From CAZVFX01 sp964626565 (GTDB lineage Bacteria; Myxococcota_A; UBA9042; CAIXZC01), in NCBI GenBank assembly GCA_964626565.1, contig CAZVFX010000019.1, positions 12,760 through 76,759 on the forward strand: DNA of 64,000 nucleotides, written 5' to 3'. Of the stretch, positions 42,748 through 50,788 are shown in pieces. The notes beneath the pieces were generated by a model. It saw only the letters and a program-made list of their open reading frames with translations, was not told the origin of the DNA and ran no database searches. The translations under genes were made by a program, and so were the position numbers. Position 1 is the first letter of the stretch. Each line of letters starts with the position of its first letter.

Positions 42748-44830
42748 ACATCCGCACCGCCATCTCCCGCCAGACCAGAGCTGCCGTCTGAGGGCCTGAA
42801 TTGTCCGGAACCGGAGAATAGTCGTCGCTGCCCACCCAGACCACCAGCACATATTCGTTTGCCATGCCGACAAACCAGGCATCTCTCCCCCCCGGCGAGG
42901 TGCCGGTCTTGCCGGCCGCGTCCACGCCTTCGATCCGGGCCTTCTTGCCAGTGCCGGAATCAACCACGGAGCGCAGGAAACCTCTAATCCTGGCTGCGCC
43001 CGCACCGGGCGCCGGACCGGTGCAAAGCAGCGGCGGGAGGGGCAAAGCCCCCCGGCCCGAACGGCTGACACTCGTGAGCACCGTCGCGTCGGGAACACAG
43101 CCCGCCCCGGCAAACAAGGCGTACGCACGGGCCAACTCCAAGGGGGTCAGCGATACGCTACCCAGCGCCACCGATAGGTCCTCGGAGTGGATCTCCGGCA
43201 GCCCCCACAAAGCCCACTGCGCCATGAACGCGTCCAACCCCATCTGCTGCACCGCTCTCACCGCGGTGGTGTTTACCGACCACTGCAGCGCCTCCTCAAC
43301 GGTCAGCCGGTCCTCGTGCGCGTGGCTGTCCCGGACCTTCCACCTGCGCCCCCCGGCACCGGGCAGATTCAAAGGCGTGGCATCCAGGAGTGTGTCCTCG
43401 TCCCAGCCAAGCAGTTCCATGGCGGCCAGGTAGACAAAGGGCTTGATGGTAGAGCCCACCTGCCGGCTGGCGCTCAACGCCCGGTTGTAGGGATGATGAC
43501 GGTGGTCTACTCCGCCATACAGCGCCCTGACTTCACCGGAAGGGGCGTGGAGCAGCACAGCCGCCACCTGGGGAGTTATCACCGGAACGGTAACCGTTTC
43601 CTCTGTAAGCCAGGGGCTGGCCAGGGGAAGCTCCACCGTGGGCATGACTCTCACATATCTTCCGGGCTTCAGCGTCGGAATTTTCGCTCCGGACGCGGCC
43701 AGCCCCTTCAGGGTTTCCCGGGGTACCATCCCAAGGCGGCCCAACAGGCTCACCAGGTATCCCGAGCCGTCTTCGGTTTGCCTCAGCACCTTTGCCCACA
43801 CCGGACACCCGGGCCGGATGGTGATCTCCCCTCCGATGCAATCGCACAGCGGAGACGGCTCGTCACGACGCACTGAGAGAGTAAGCCCCAAGGAAGGCAG
43901 GGCAGCCGCAATACCGTCGTTCATGGCTTGTTGCAACCGGCTGTCGATGGTTGTGTCCAATCGGTAGCCGGCCCGGTCGAAGCCCTCCTTTGGAGCAATA
44001 CGAAACAGCTCAACTAGAGCTGCGTCCACACCGTAGGGGGACAACCCGCTCGCCACCGGTCTTTGTGCATACAGGGAAGGGAAAGGCACCGACTCGACTC
44101 CGGCGGGCAGCGTGCCCGCGTCGGCCATTTCGTCGATAACGTATTGCATTCGGACACGGGCTCGGTCGGGGGCCTTCACCGGGGAGAAGGCCTCCGGGGC
44201 GCTGATTATCCCGGCGAGCAAAGCCGACTCCGCCAGTTCAAGCTCGCCGACCCCTTTTCCAAAATAGTAGCGAACGGCTTCTTCGATTCCGTAGTTGCCG
44301 TGACCCCAGTAAATGAGGTTCAAATACTGATACAGGATGCCGTCCTTGTCCAGGGACACTTCCAACTTGCGCGCATGAAGCGCCTCCTTCATCTTCCGCC
44401 ACAGCGTCCTTTCACGAGAGAGATACAGATTCCTGGCGAGTTGCTGAGTAATGGTGGACGCGCCCTGAGCGAACCTGCCGCGAAAGATCCCTACGGTTGC
44501 AGCCCTGGTAACCGCCAGCCAGTCAACTCCGGAGTGATTCCTGAAATTCTTGTCTTCCGCTGCGATGACCGCGTTGAACAGATGTTCGGGCATATCCGTC
44601 AAGGGGACCACGGTACGGCGCTCGCGGAAGTACTCGGCGAGCAGAACCCCGTCGGCCGAGTAGACCCTGGTGGTCTGCCAGATCTTGTCGACAAAACGGT
44701 CTGCGTCCACCACTTCGGGAAGCGAAGAACGGGCCACCCTCGAGGTAACCTCGAAACCTGCAAACAGCAGCAGCACTCCGCACAAGCCCAGCAGCACAAC
44801 ACAGGCCAGGACCTTTAGCACCTTCCTCAT
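42728..44830 (-). CDS. Class A penicillin-binding protein (bifunctional transglycosylase/transpeptidase)
   Basis: 700 residues. One N-terminal membrane helix, then the GT51 transglycosylase (AVIAAEDKNFRNHSGVDW, QGASTITQQLARNLYLSRERT, KMKEALHARKLE, LNLIYWGHGNYGIEEA). Then the transpeptidase domain with catalytic Ser460 in GSTIKPF, SVN in ALQWSVNTTAV, and KTGT in AAGKTGTSPGG. All active-site residues are intact. It polymerises and cross-links peptidoglycan in the periplasm, like PBP1a/PBP1c. It is single and monocistronic; a Cys pair (LCDCIGG) sits between the two domains. Confidence 0.93.
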   Translation of the reverse strand: MRKVLKVLACVVLLGLCGVLLLFAGFEVTSRVARSSLPEVVDADRFVDKIWQTTRVYSADGVLLAEYFRERRTVVPLTDMPEHLFNAVIAAEDKNFRNHSGVDWLAVTRAATVGIFRGRFAQGASTITQQLARNLYLSRERTLWRKMKEALHARKLEVSLDKDGILYQYLNLIYWGHGNYGIEEAVRYYFGKGVGELELAESALLAGIISAPEAFSPVKAPDRARVRMQYVIDEMADAGTLPAGVESVPFPSLYAQRPVASGLSPYGVDAALVELFRIAPKEGFDRAGYRLDTTIDSRLQQAMNDGIAAALPSLGLTLSVRRDEPSPLCDCIGGEITIRPGCPVWAKVLRQTEDGSGYLVSLLGRLGMVPRETLKGLAASGAKIPTLKPGRYVRVMPTVELPLASPWLTEETVTVPVITPQVAAVLLHAPSGEVRALYGGVDHRHHPYNRALSASRQVGSTIKPFVYLAAMELLGWDEDTLLDATPLNLPGAGGRRWKVRDSHAHEDRLTVEEALQWSVNTTAVRAVQQMGLDAFMAQWALWGLPEIHSEDLSVALGSVSLTPLELARAYALFAGAGCVPDATVLTSVSRSGRGALPLPPLLCTGPAPGAGAARIRGFLRSVVDSGTGKKARIEGVDAAGKTGTSPGGRDAWFVGMANEYVLVVWVGSDDYSPVPDNSGPQTAALVWREMAVRMFSADTP

Positions 44831-44870
44831 TGTGGGAGTGTATTACATTAAAGGATGAAACAACAATTCC

Positions 44871-44966
44871 CAATGTTCAATGCTCAATGTTCAATTACGG
44901 ACAGCGTCCAGCCTGCAGATGCCCCGCCTTGAATTGATAATTGGAAACTGCTAATTGAAAATTGCC
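44871..44966. repeat. AT-rich intergenic repeat (AATGTTCA / AATTGA type)
   Basis: CAATGTTCAATGCTCAATG at 44871 and a GAATTGATAATTGG block at 44930-44966 flank unrelated GC-rich sequence. A related block lies at 59258-59299, again in intergenic DNA. The low GC and short periodic AATTG units differ sharply from the rest of the window. Confidence 0.55.
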
Positions 44967-44971
44967 GTCTT

Positions 44972-45727
44972 CTAGAATCCCATGTCGGGCATGCACATTC
45001 CGGAGAAGTCGTCGCATACTTCTCCGTCAGGGCAATCGGTATCGTCTTCGCAGCCGCCCATGCCTGCAGGCAAGCAGTAGCCAAAGGGCAGGCCGCCGGT
45101 GAGGCTCGTATCACAGGTGTACTCGCCCGGGCAGTTGTCGTTGGTCTTGCAAAGACCCAGCAGGCAGATGTCGGCCTTGGCAGTCAGGATCTTGGCGTTT
45201 CCGTCGTTGTTGCAAAGCGCACCGGTGGTGCCGGTGGGGCAGGTGTAGCCCTCTCCGCAGGCAGGCATGGGATAACATTTGTTGGTGGTGCCGCTCTCGT
45301 CACCCACGCACACCTCGACCTCGGCGCAGCCGTCAGTCATGTTGGGCTGCCACTCGCAAGTTGCCGGTGACTCCACCTTGGCCACGCACAGGCCCGACTT
45401 GCACTCCTGGCCGGTTGCGCAGTCCGCCGCGCTGGTGCATCCCGGGTCCTTGGGCACGCACTTGCCTTCGTCGAAGAAGTCATCTTCCTGGCAGTACTGG
45501 TCAGCAGCGCAATCGCCATTGCTCAGGCAACCGTTCAAACAGGCGCCGTTCCAGCAATACTGTCCGTCAGCGCAAAGGCCGCCGCACATGTCCGAGCCGC
45601 CACCACCACCGCCGCCGCCACCACCGCCACCGCCGCCACCGCCATCGCCGCCGTCTCCATCGTCTCCACCACAGTTGGCAAACGCCATCGCCAATACGGC
45701 CAGGAATAGAATCGCATACCTTTTCAT
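44972..45727 (-). CDS. Cys-rich lipoprotein with polyglycine linker
   Basis: 251 residues; ATG 45727 is preceded by AGGAGGAGTG. Lipobox AFANC, then an Asp/Gly stretch with 16 consecutive Gly encoded by a GGC/GGT run. After that come Cys-rich repeats (CGGLCADGQYCWNGAC, LSNGDCAADQYC, CEDDTDCPDGEVCDDFSGMC) like those in the selenoprotein and the 4328-5320 protein. It probably projects a disulfide-rich head on a flexible Gly arm from the outer membrane. The function is unknown. Confidence 0.8.
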   Translation of the reverse strand: MKRYAILFLAVLAMAFANCGGDDGDGGDGGGGGGGGGGGGGGGGSDMCGGLCADGQYCWNGACLNGCLSNGDCAADQYCQEDDFFDEGKCVPKDPGCTSAADCATGQECKSGLCVAKVESPATCEWQPNMTDGCAEVEVCVGDESGTTNKCYPMPACGEGYTCPTGTTGALCNNDGNAKILTAKADICLLGLCKTNDNCPGEYTCDTSLTGGLPFGYCLPAGMGGCEDDTDCPDGEVCDDFSGMCMPDMGF

Positions 45728-45882
45728 CGTTTCACTCCTCCTGAAATCAGCATTCAAAAACAAGCTTGCGCAACAATCATCATCGAATTGGAACGCATTA
45801 TACGGATGCCATACGCCGGAATTCAACCTAAAAACAGTAGGAGGCAAAAAAAGATGGCGCGGTGCGCCAAACGGGGGGGGTA

Positions 45883-46815
45883 TCAGCAGCCGATGAAGTA
45901 GGTTTCAGCCCCGCGCAATTCGACCGACACGGCTCGACGAGAAATCAACTGCTCGACGGCCTCCTTGACCGCGGTTGGCGGGGCTGACAGCGAAGCTGCC
46001 AGGTCGTCCGCTGTGCAAGGCCTGCGCCGCAGGGTCTCCAAGATCATCTCTTGCAATTCGGTGGAGTCCAGGCCGCGATTTCGGCCCGGTAGAGAATCGA
46101 ACCTGGCAATGGGAAAAGCAGGGCACGGGAGACGGCTGGCCACGGCAGCCAGAAACTCAGCGGATACCCCCTGTGCATCCCTTCCGGGAGTTGGGCGCAC
46201 CACGGTGTTGAGATCGACCCGGTCGGGAGCGATTTTCTCCACCGCCGCAATGATGGCGTCCAGCGATGCGGGGGAGTCGTTGACGCCGCTGACGAAGAAC
46301 AGTTCCAGCGCCAGGGTCCCTTCGAAGGTTGCGGAGAAGCGAGCCAATCCTTCGATCACGACTTCCACGGTCAAGCCATCCACCGGCCCGTTGACACGGC
46401 GGAAAGTCTCCTCGTCCGCTGCATCCAGAGAGGGGGCGACGGTGTCAAAGCGGGCAGCGTCCGCGGCCACGTCGGGGCGGTGCAACAACGAGCCGTTGGT
46501 GATCAACAGCAGCGGCAGGTCGGTGATCTGCCTTATCCGGTCGACGACCTCGCCTAAGTGTAAATAGAGGGTCGGCTCACCCGAGCCGGCAAAAGTGATC
46601 ACCCGGGGTTGCGGGCCGGCCTTCAAGGCCGCCGCCACATCCGCTACCACTTCTTCCACGGGAAAGAAGGGTGTCCTCGTCTCGCTCCTTAGCGTGGTCG
46701 GCCCCACCTGGCAGTAGACGCAGTCGAAGGGGCACACCTTGTGGGGCACCAGGTCGACGCCCAGCGACAAACCCCATCTCCTGGAGGGAACCGGACCGTA
46801 TACTCTCTTGTTCAC
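45883..46815 (-). CDS. Radical SAM protein with C-terminal winged helix
   Basis: 310 residues; GTG 46815 is preceded by GGAGGTGTGG. The [4Fe-4S] motif is CxxxCxxC at Cys28, Cys32, Cys35 (KVCPFDCVYCQVG). The N-terminus YGPVPSRRWGLSLGVDLVP is typical of the COG0731 radical SAM family. SAM-binding FAGSGEPTLYL and TNGSLL follow. A small C-terminal helix-turn-helix-like domain (CTADDLAASLSAPPTAVKEAVEQL) is present. Its product is unknown. Divergent from coaB. Confidence 0.88.
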   Translation of the reverse strand: MNKRVYGPVPSRRWGLSLGVDLVPHKVCPFDCVYCQVGPTTLRSETRTPFFPVEEVVADVAAALKAGPQPRVITFAGSGEPTLYLHLGEVVDRIRQITDLPLLLITNGSLLHRPDVAADAARFDTVAPSLDAADEETFRRVNGPVDGLTVEVVIEGLARFSATFEGTLALELFFVSGVNDSPASLDAIIAAVEKIAPDRVDLNTVVRPTPGRDAQGVSAEFLAAVASRLPCPAFPIARFDSLPGRNRGLDSTELQEMILETLRRRPCTADDLAASLSAPPTAVKEAVEQLISRRAVSVELRGAETYFIGC

Positions 46816-46864
46816 CGAACCACACCTCCGTCAGTGCCGGGCTCATGATAGAGATGATGGCCGT

Positions 46865-46893
46865 TGTTTTCAAGGACCGGGGAAGGTATAATC
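46865..46893 (+). promoter_or_regulatory. Promoter for coaB-coaC
   Basis: TTGTTT (46865-46870), 17-bp spacer, perfect TATAAT (46888-46893). The transcript begins about 15 nt before TTG 46915, leaving a very short leader that still contains GGGAGGGGG. Confidence 0.6.
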
Positions 46894-46914
46894 CTGGCCT
46901 GACAGGGAGGGGGC

Positions 46915-47565
46915 TTGCGACTGCTCATAACCACCGGCGGAACCCGGGAACCGATTGACGATGTACGATTCGTGGGCAATTCGGCCACTGGAAGAACAGG
47001 GGCCCTTATCGCCGAGGAGGCGGTAAGGCGGTTTCACACCGTCCATCTGGCATCGGGAACAGGGTCCCTGGTCCCTGCGGACTGGGTTGCCGACAGCGGG
47101 CTCCTGGTGAGCCGGACTTTCGGCTCTGCAGCCGACCTGTCCGACCTGGTGGAGGATTGGCTGAAAGAGTACGAATTCGACGCCGTGGTAGCCGCTGCCG
47201 CAGTGGCGGACTTCGCACCCCTGGCCACGCCGGGCAAGCTGTCTTCGGCAGCAGGGGAGATGGTCTTGACAATGAAGCCGGTCCCCAAGGTGTTGGACCG
47301 AATGCGTGAACTTGCTCCCGATACAATCTTGATCGCTTTCAAGCTGGAGTCGGGGGTCAGTCAGGAGGAACTGTTCACGCGGGCGCGGAGAACCATGTCC
47401 CGGTGTTCCGCGGACCTCGTTGTTGCCAACGACGCGGCGGGCATGGGTTCCGGCGGCCACGCAGCCTGGATCCTGGGGCCGGGGGAAGATGTCGAATCGG
47501 CGGAAAATCGCAACCTGCTTGCCGCCAGACTGCTGGACCTCATCGAAGAGAGGGCCAAGGGATGA
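46915..47565 (+). CDS. coaB: Phosphopantothenate--cysteine ligase (stand-alone CoaB)
   Basis: 216 residues from TTG 46915 (GGGAGGGGG upstream). It joins 4'-phosphopantothenate and cysteine in CoA synthesis. CoaB motifs: LLITTGGTREPIDDVRFVGN for nucleotide binding, AAAVADFAP (acyl-intermediate region), KPVPKVLDRM, and LIAFKLE with the catalytic Lys, then VVANDAAGMGSG. It lacks the decarboxylase half that is fused in most bacteria; coaC follows separately with an ATGA overlap. The ligase is encoded before the decarboxylase, the reverse of the fused order. Confidence 0.92.
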   Translation: MRLLITTGGTREPIDDVRFVGNSATGRTGALIAEEAVRRFHTVHLASGTGSLVPADWVADSGLLVSRTFGSAADLSDLVEDWLKEYEFDAVVAAAAVADFAPLATPGKLSSAAGEMVLTMKPVPKVLDRMRELAPDTILIAFKLESGVSQEELFTRARRTMSRCSADLVVANDAAGMGSGGHAAWILGPGEDVESAENRNLLAARLLDLIEERAKG

Positions 47566-48113
47566 AGGATAAGAGAGTATTAATAGGTATTACGGGCGGC
47601 ATCGCAGCCTACAAGACTCTGGACCTCATCCGCCTCTTTGTGAAAGCCGGGGCAGAAGTTCGCACCGTCCTGACTGAAAACGCGACCCGGTTCGTCACTC
47701 CACTGACCGTGGAGACCCTCTCGGGAAACCGAGCTTGCGTCGGACAGTTCGGGCCCCGCGACGCGGCCGCCATCGAGCACATTGAGCTGTCCCTCTGGCC
47801 GGACATCGCGGTGGTTGCCCCTTGCACCGCCAACTTCCTGGGCAAGACCGCCAACGGCATTGCCGACGACCTGCTTACCACCACCATTTCAGCGCTACGG
47901 ACCGATATCCCGTTGGTGCTGGCCCCAGCCATGAACACCCGTATGTGGAACAACCCTGCCACCGCGCGCAACCTCGCCACCCTTACCGCCGACTACAACC
48001 AGAGGTTGGTCGTGGTGGGCCCGGTGGAGAAACTTCTTGCTTGCGGGGAGGAAGGGATGGGCGCAATGGCCGCAATCGAGGACATTTTCGAGGCTGTCGC
48101 AGCCCTCTGCTGA
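47562..48113 (+). CDS. coaC: Phosphopantothenoylcysteine decarboxylase (stand-alone CoaC)
   Basis: 183 residues; the ATG overlaps the coaB stop. Flavoprotein of the HFCD family. ITGGIAAYKTLDLIR at the N-terminus, active-site His in IEHIELS, VAPCTANFLGKTANGIADDLLTTT, the PAMNTRMWNNP substrate motif (PxMNxxMW), and the catalytic Cys in LLACGEEGMGAMA are all present. It decarboxylates phosphopantothenoylcysteine to 4'-phosphopantetheine. The length is that of a single-domain CoaC. Confidence 0.93.
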   Translation: MKDKRVLIGITGGIAAYKTLDLIRLFVKAGAEVRTVLTENATRFVTPLTVETLSGNRACVGQFGPRDAAAIEHIELSLWPDIAVVAPCTANFLGKTANGIADDLLTTTISALRTDIPLVLAPAMNTRMWNNPATARNLATLTADYNQRLVVVGPVEKLLACGEEGMGAMAAIEDIFEAVAALC

Positions 48114-48175
48114 CCGGGCACAAGCATCGCCAACCAGGCACTCACTCTCAGGGTGCTGAAATGTCTGTTTGTTTT

Positions 48176-48202
48176 TTGACGGCTGGCGGACCCACGTATA
48201 AC
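48176..48202 (+). promoter_or_regulatory. Candidate promoter for the GAF-GGDEF gene
   Basis: TTGACG (48176-48181) and TATAAC (48197-48202), with a rather short 15-bp spacer, 34 nt before ATG 48236. Confidence 0.35.
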
Positions 48203-48235
48203 ATTGATCTCGTTATGGGTAGGTCGACGAGAACA

Positions 48236-50170
48236 ATGCATACTGGTTTTTGGAGGAAGCTGACGCTGAAGTTGTCTCCTCTGGCCAATCGATTTTCACT
48301 CAATTCCTTCCTCTCCTACGGCCCTTTGCTGGTTATCCTGCTGAGCTTCTACACCATCCAACTCGCGCTGGGTGCGCTGTTGCCGCCGGTGGCGTATCTG
48401 GGTCTCGGGCTGGTCCTTATCGCCAGCGGTGTATTCGGCATGCGCTCCAACTCCCTGGTGATCCTGGGAGCTATTGTCGCCGGGGAATTGTCAGCCTGGT
48501 TGGTGAATGTGATCCCCCTCATCGAGGCGATGGCTAATACCGCGGTCCTCATCGCTGCGGCAGCCGCGATTCCGGTAATCGCCCGAGCCCGGGTTGTGAC
48601 CATTGCCGCCGCGCGTGACAAGCTCACCCGCCAGCAGCTACAGGCAAGGCTACACCTGGGCAAACGACTGGCCCGGGGAGCCACTCCAAACCCGCAGGAA
48701 GGGTCGGCGCTGCCCGTCTCCAACACCGAAAACCTGGTACGCAGCGTACTGCTGCTGGCCAAGAAATCGCTTAAGTGCCGCACCGCACAGTTCTACTGGT
48801 ACGACCGTGACTCAGACGCGCTCGTGCCCATGGAGACCATCTCCGACTGTCCGGAAATCCTGTCCAACAAGTCGATCTCTCTGGGCGAAGGACGCTTGAC
48901 GGTTCTGAAGAACTCGCGAGAGCAGGTGTCGTTCAGGTACGACCCCCATTCTCCCCAACGGGTGCCCATCTATCGGGCCCAGGTAAATATCAGCAGTGTG
49001 ATGGCTGTGCCGGTACACTTCCAGGGCGGTTTGGCCGGGGCCTTCCTGTTCGACCGCCAGGGACCGGATCCGTTCTTCCTGCCCGACACAATGATCGCGG
49101 GGAAGCTGTCCCAGACGATTCAGGATTCGCTGGCCACCGAACGCCGGCTCAAATCTGCAGTAATGCTCTCCGAGCACCTGCGGCAGATGAACGACGCAGC
49201 CAAGCAGTTCAGCACCGCGCGTACCTTCGAGCAGGTCTACGACACCGCGGTGCGATACGCGGTGGGCTTCTCTCCCTTCAATACCGCGATTCTCGCTCAC
49301 CGCGTCGCGCCGGGTGGAGAGGGTTTCGAAATTGTGGGTGTGAACCGCAAACAGATGACCACGCTCCTGGGCAAACGATTCGAGTTGAAAGACTCCCTTT
49401 GCGGCCTGGCCGCCCGCGCCCGGACCTACCTGCCCCCGGGATTCGCGTATGAGAGGCGAATGCCCCAGCCATTCGGGGATGCGGTGGGCGTCGAACTGGA
49501 TGACGGCGAGCCGTGCCTGTTGCTCCCGTTGATGGCCCGTGATGAGGCCGTGGGCTTCATCCTCCTGGCCGAGACCGACAAGAAAGTAACCAAGGACGAC
49601 CTGGATCCGTTGCTGCTGTTTGCTGAGTACTGTGCGGTCTCCCTGGTCAATGCCGAGGCCAACAAGGAGTTGGAGCGCATGGCGGTGAGCGACCCGCTCA
49701 CGGGGATCCCCAACCACCGGGCCTTCCGCACGCGTATCGTCGAAGCGACCCAGCGCGCGGAGCGGTCTTCCAAACCGATGTCCATGCTCTTCCTTGACAT
49801 CGATCATTTCAAGGCGATCAACGACACCTACGGTCACACCGTGGGCGATGTGGTGCTAAAAGCAGTGGCCGGCTGCGTCGCAGGCTCGGTGCGTAAAGTG
49901 GACTTCGCAGCCCGCTACGGCGGCGAGGAGTTCGTGGCAGTGCTGGAAGAAACCGATAGCAAGGGTGCGCTCATCATGGCCGAGCGGCTGCGCCAACGCA
50001 TCTCCGCGCTGGAGTTCGAGGAACTGAAGAACGGCAACGGCATTACGGTGTCGGTAGGCATCGCCACCTTCCCCACCGACTCCACTTCCATCGAGGAGCT
50101 CATCGCCATGGCCGACACCGCTCTTTACCGAGCCAAAAACGACGGCCGCAACCAGTGTGCCGTGGCGTAG
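48236..50170 (+). CDS. Membrane-bound diguanylate cyclase with tandem GAF-like domains
   Basis: 644 residues from ATG 48236; upstream in-frame starts overlap the promoter. Four or five hydrophobic helices at about 20-120, then GAF-like domains (about 155-300 and 320-465: SVMAVPVHFQGGLAGAF, LLPLMARDEAVGFILL). The GGDEF domain has SDPLTGIPNHRAFRTR, FLDIDHFKAINDTYGHTVGD and RYGGEEF (GGEEF 562-566), with an RxxD inhibitory site (RKVD) from 553. Active c-di-GMP synthesis with feedback inhibition is expected. The N-terminus probably senses an envelope signal. Confidence 0.92.
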   Translation: MHTGFWRKLTLKLSPLANRFSLNSFLSYGPLLVILLSFYTIQLALGALLPPVAYLGLGLVLIASGVFGMRSNSLVILGAIVAGELSAWLVNVIPLIEAMANTAVLIAAAAAIPVIARARVVTIAAARDKLTRQQLQARLHLGKRLARGATPNPQEGSALPVSNTENLVRSVLLLAKKSLKCRTAQFYWYDRDSDALVPMETISDCPEILSNKSISLGEGRLTVLKNSREQVSFRYDPHSPQRVPIYRAQVNISSVMAVPVHFQGGLAGAFLFDRQGPDPFFLPDTMIAGKLSQTIQDSLATERRLKSAVMLSEHLRQMNDAAKQFSTARTFEQVYDTAVRYAVGFSPFNTAILAHRVAPGGEGFEIVGVNRKQMTTLLGKRFELKDSLCGLAARARTYLPPGFAYERRMPQPFGDAVGVELDDGEPCLLLPLMARDEAVGFILLAETDKKVTKDDLDPLLLFAEYCAVSLVNAEANKELERMAVSDPLTGIPNHRAFRTRIVEATQRAERSSKPMSMLFLDIDHFKAINDTYGHTVGDVVLKAVAGCVAGSVRKVDFAARYGGEEFVAVLEETDSKGALIMAERLRQRISALEFEELKNGNGITVSVGIATFPTDSTSIEELIAMADTALYRAKNDGRNQCAVA

Positions 50171-50221
50171 CAGACTTTCGGTAACCTTTTTCTCTCCTTC
50201 GGTTCTAATCTCGTGTAGCGG

Positions 50222-50249
50222 TTGACAAATGGCTGTCGATGATGACAAT
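50222..50249 (+). promoter_or_regulatory. Candidate promoter for the thioredoxin gene
   Basis: Perfect TTGACA (50222-50227), 16-bp spacer, GACAAT (4/6), 20 nt before ATG 50270. Confidence 0.4.
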
Positions 50250-50269
50250 GGCCGCTCGGGAGGTTTGCC

Positions 50270-50782
50270 ATGAACTGGTTGGGAAAAGTATTCGGACAAA
50301 AAGAGAAGCATCAGCCTGTTTCCCTCAATGACGGAAATTTCGGCAGGGAAGTGCTGCAATACGAGGGTGCGTGCCTGGTGGACGTGTGGGGTCCGAGCTG
50401 CCAGCCGTGCGAGAAGCTGGCGCCCATTATCGTTGAGCTGGCCAGTGAGTATCACGGCCGCGTAAAAGTGTGCGAAATGAACGCCGCAGACGCGCTGAAA
50501 AGCGCTTCCCGCATCGGCGTTCGGGGCACACCAACCATTCTAGCCTACAAGAACGGCGCCGAAATCGGGCGGTTCGTAGGCTGGAAGCCCAAGAGCTTCC
50601 TCAAGCAGATGATCGAGACCGAGTTCGGGGATGTCATGGATGCTGCACCCTCAGCGGCAGGCATGACCGCAGAAGCGGCGCCCGCAGCAGCAAAGCCCGA
50701 CGGCGGCAAGAAGCTCAGCGGCAAGGCCGCCAAGAAGGCAGCCCGCCGGCAGAAGCTCAGAAGGCTTCAGCAAAATCAATAG
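50270..50782 (+). CDS. Thioredoxin-like protein with CQPC active site and basic tail
   Basis: 170 residues; RBS GGGAGG. Thioredoxin fold: WGPSCQPCEKL with Cys44 and Cys47, and a cis-Pro in RGTPTILAYKNG. The canonical WCGPC is replaced by SCQPC, so a different redox potential or partner is expected. There is no signal peptide, so it is cytoplasmic. The C-terminal 50 residues form an Ala/Lys/Arg-rich tail (KKLSGKAAKKAARRQKLRR) absent from ordinary thioredoxins; it might bind nucleic acid or ribosomes. Convergent with the GT39-like gene. Confidence 0.87.
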   Translation: MNWLGKVFGQKEKHQPVSLNDGNFGREVLQYEGACLVDVWGPSCQPCEKLAPIIVELASEYHGRVKVCEMNAADALKSASRIGVRGTPTILAYKNGAEIGRFVGWKPKSFLKQMIETEFGDVMDAAPSAAGMTAEAAPAAAKPDGGKKLSGKAAKKAARRQKLRRLQQNQ

Positions 50783-50788
50783 CCGCCC

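Noticed and set aside
45598..45650. GCC/ACC trinucleotide run considered as a structural repeat element
   Set aside because: It is simply the polyglycine linker of the Cys-rich lipoprotein; triplet units keep the frame.
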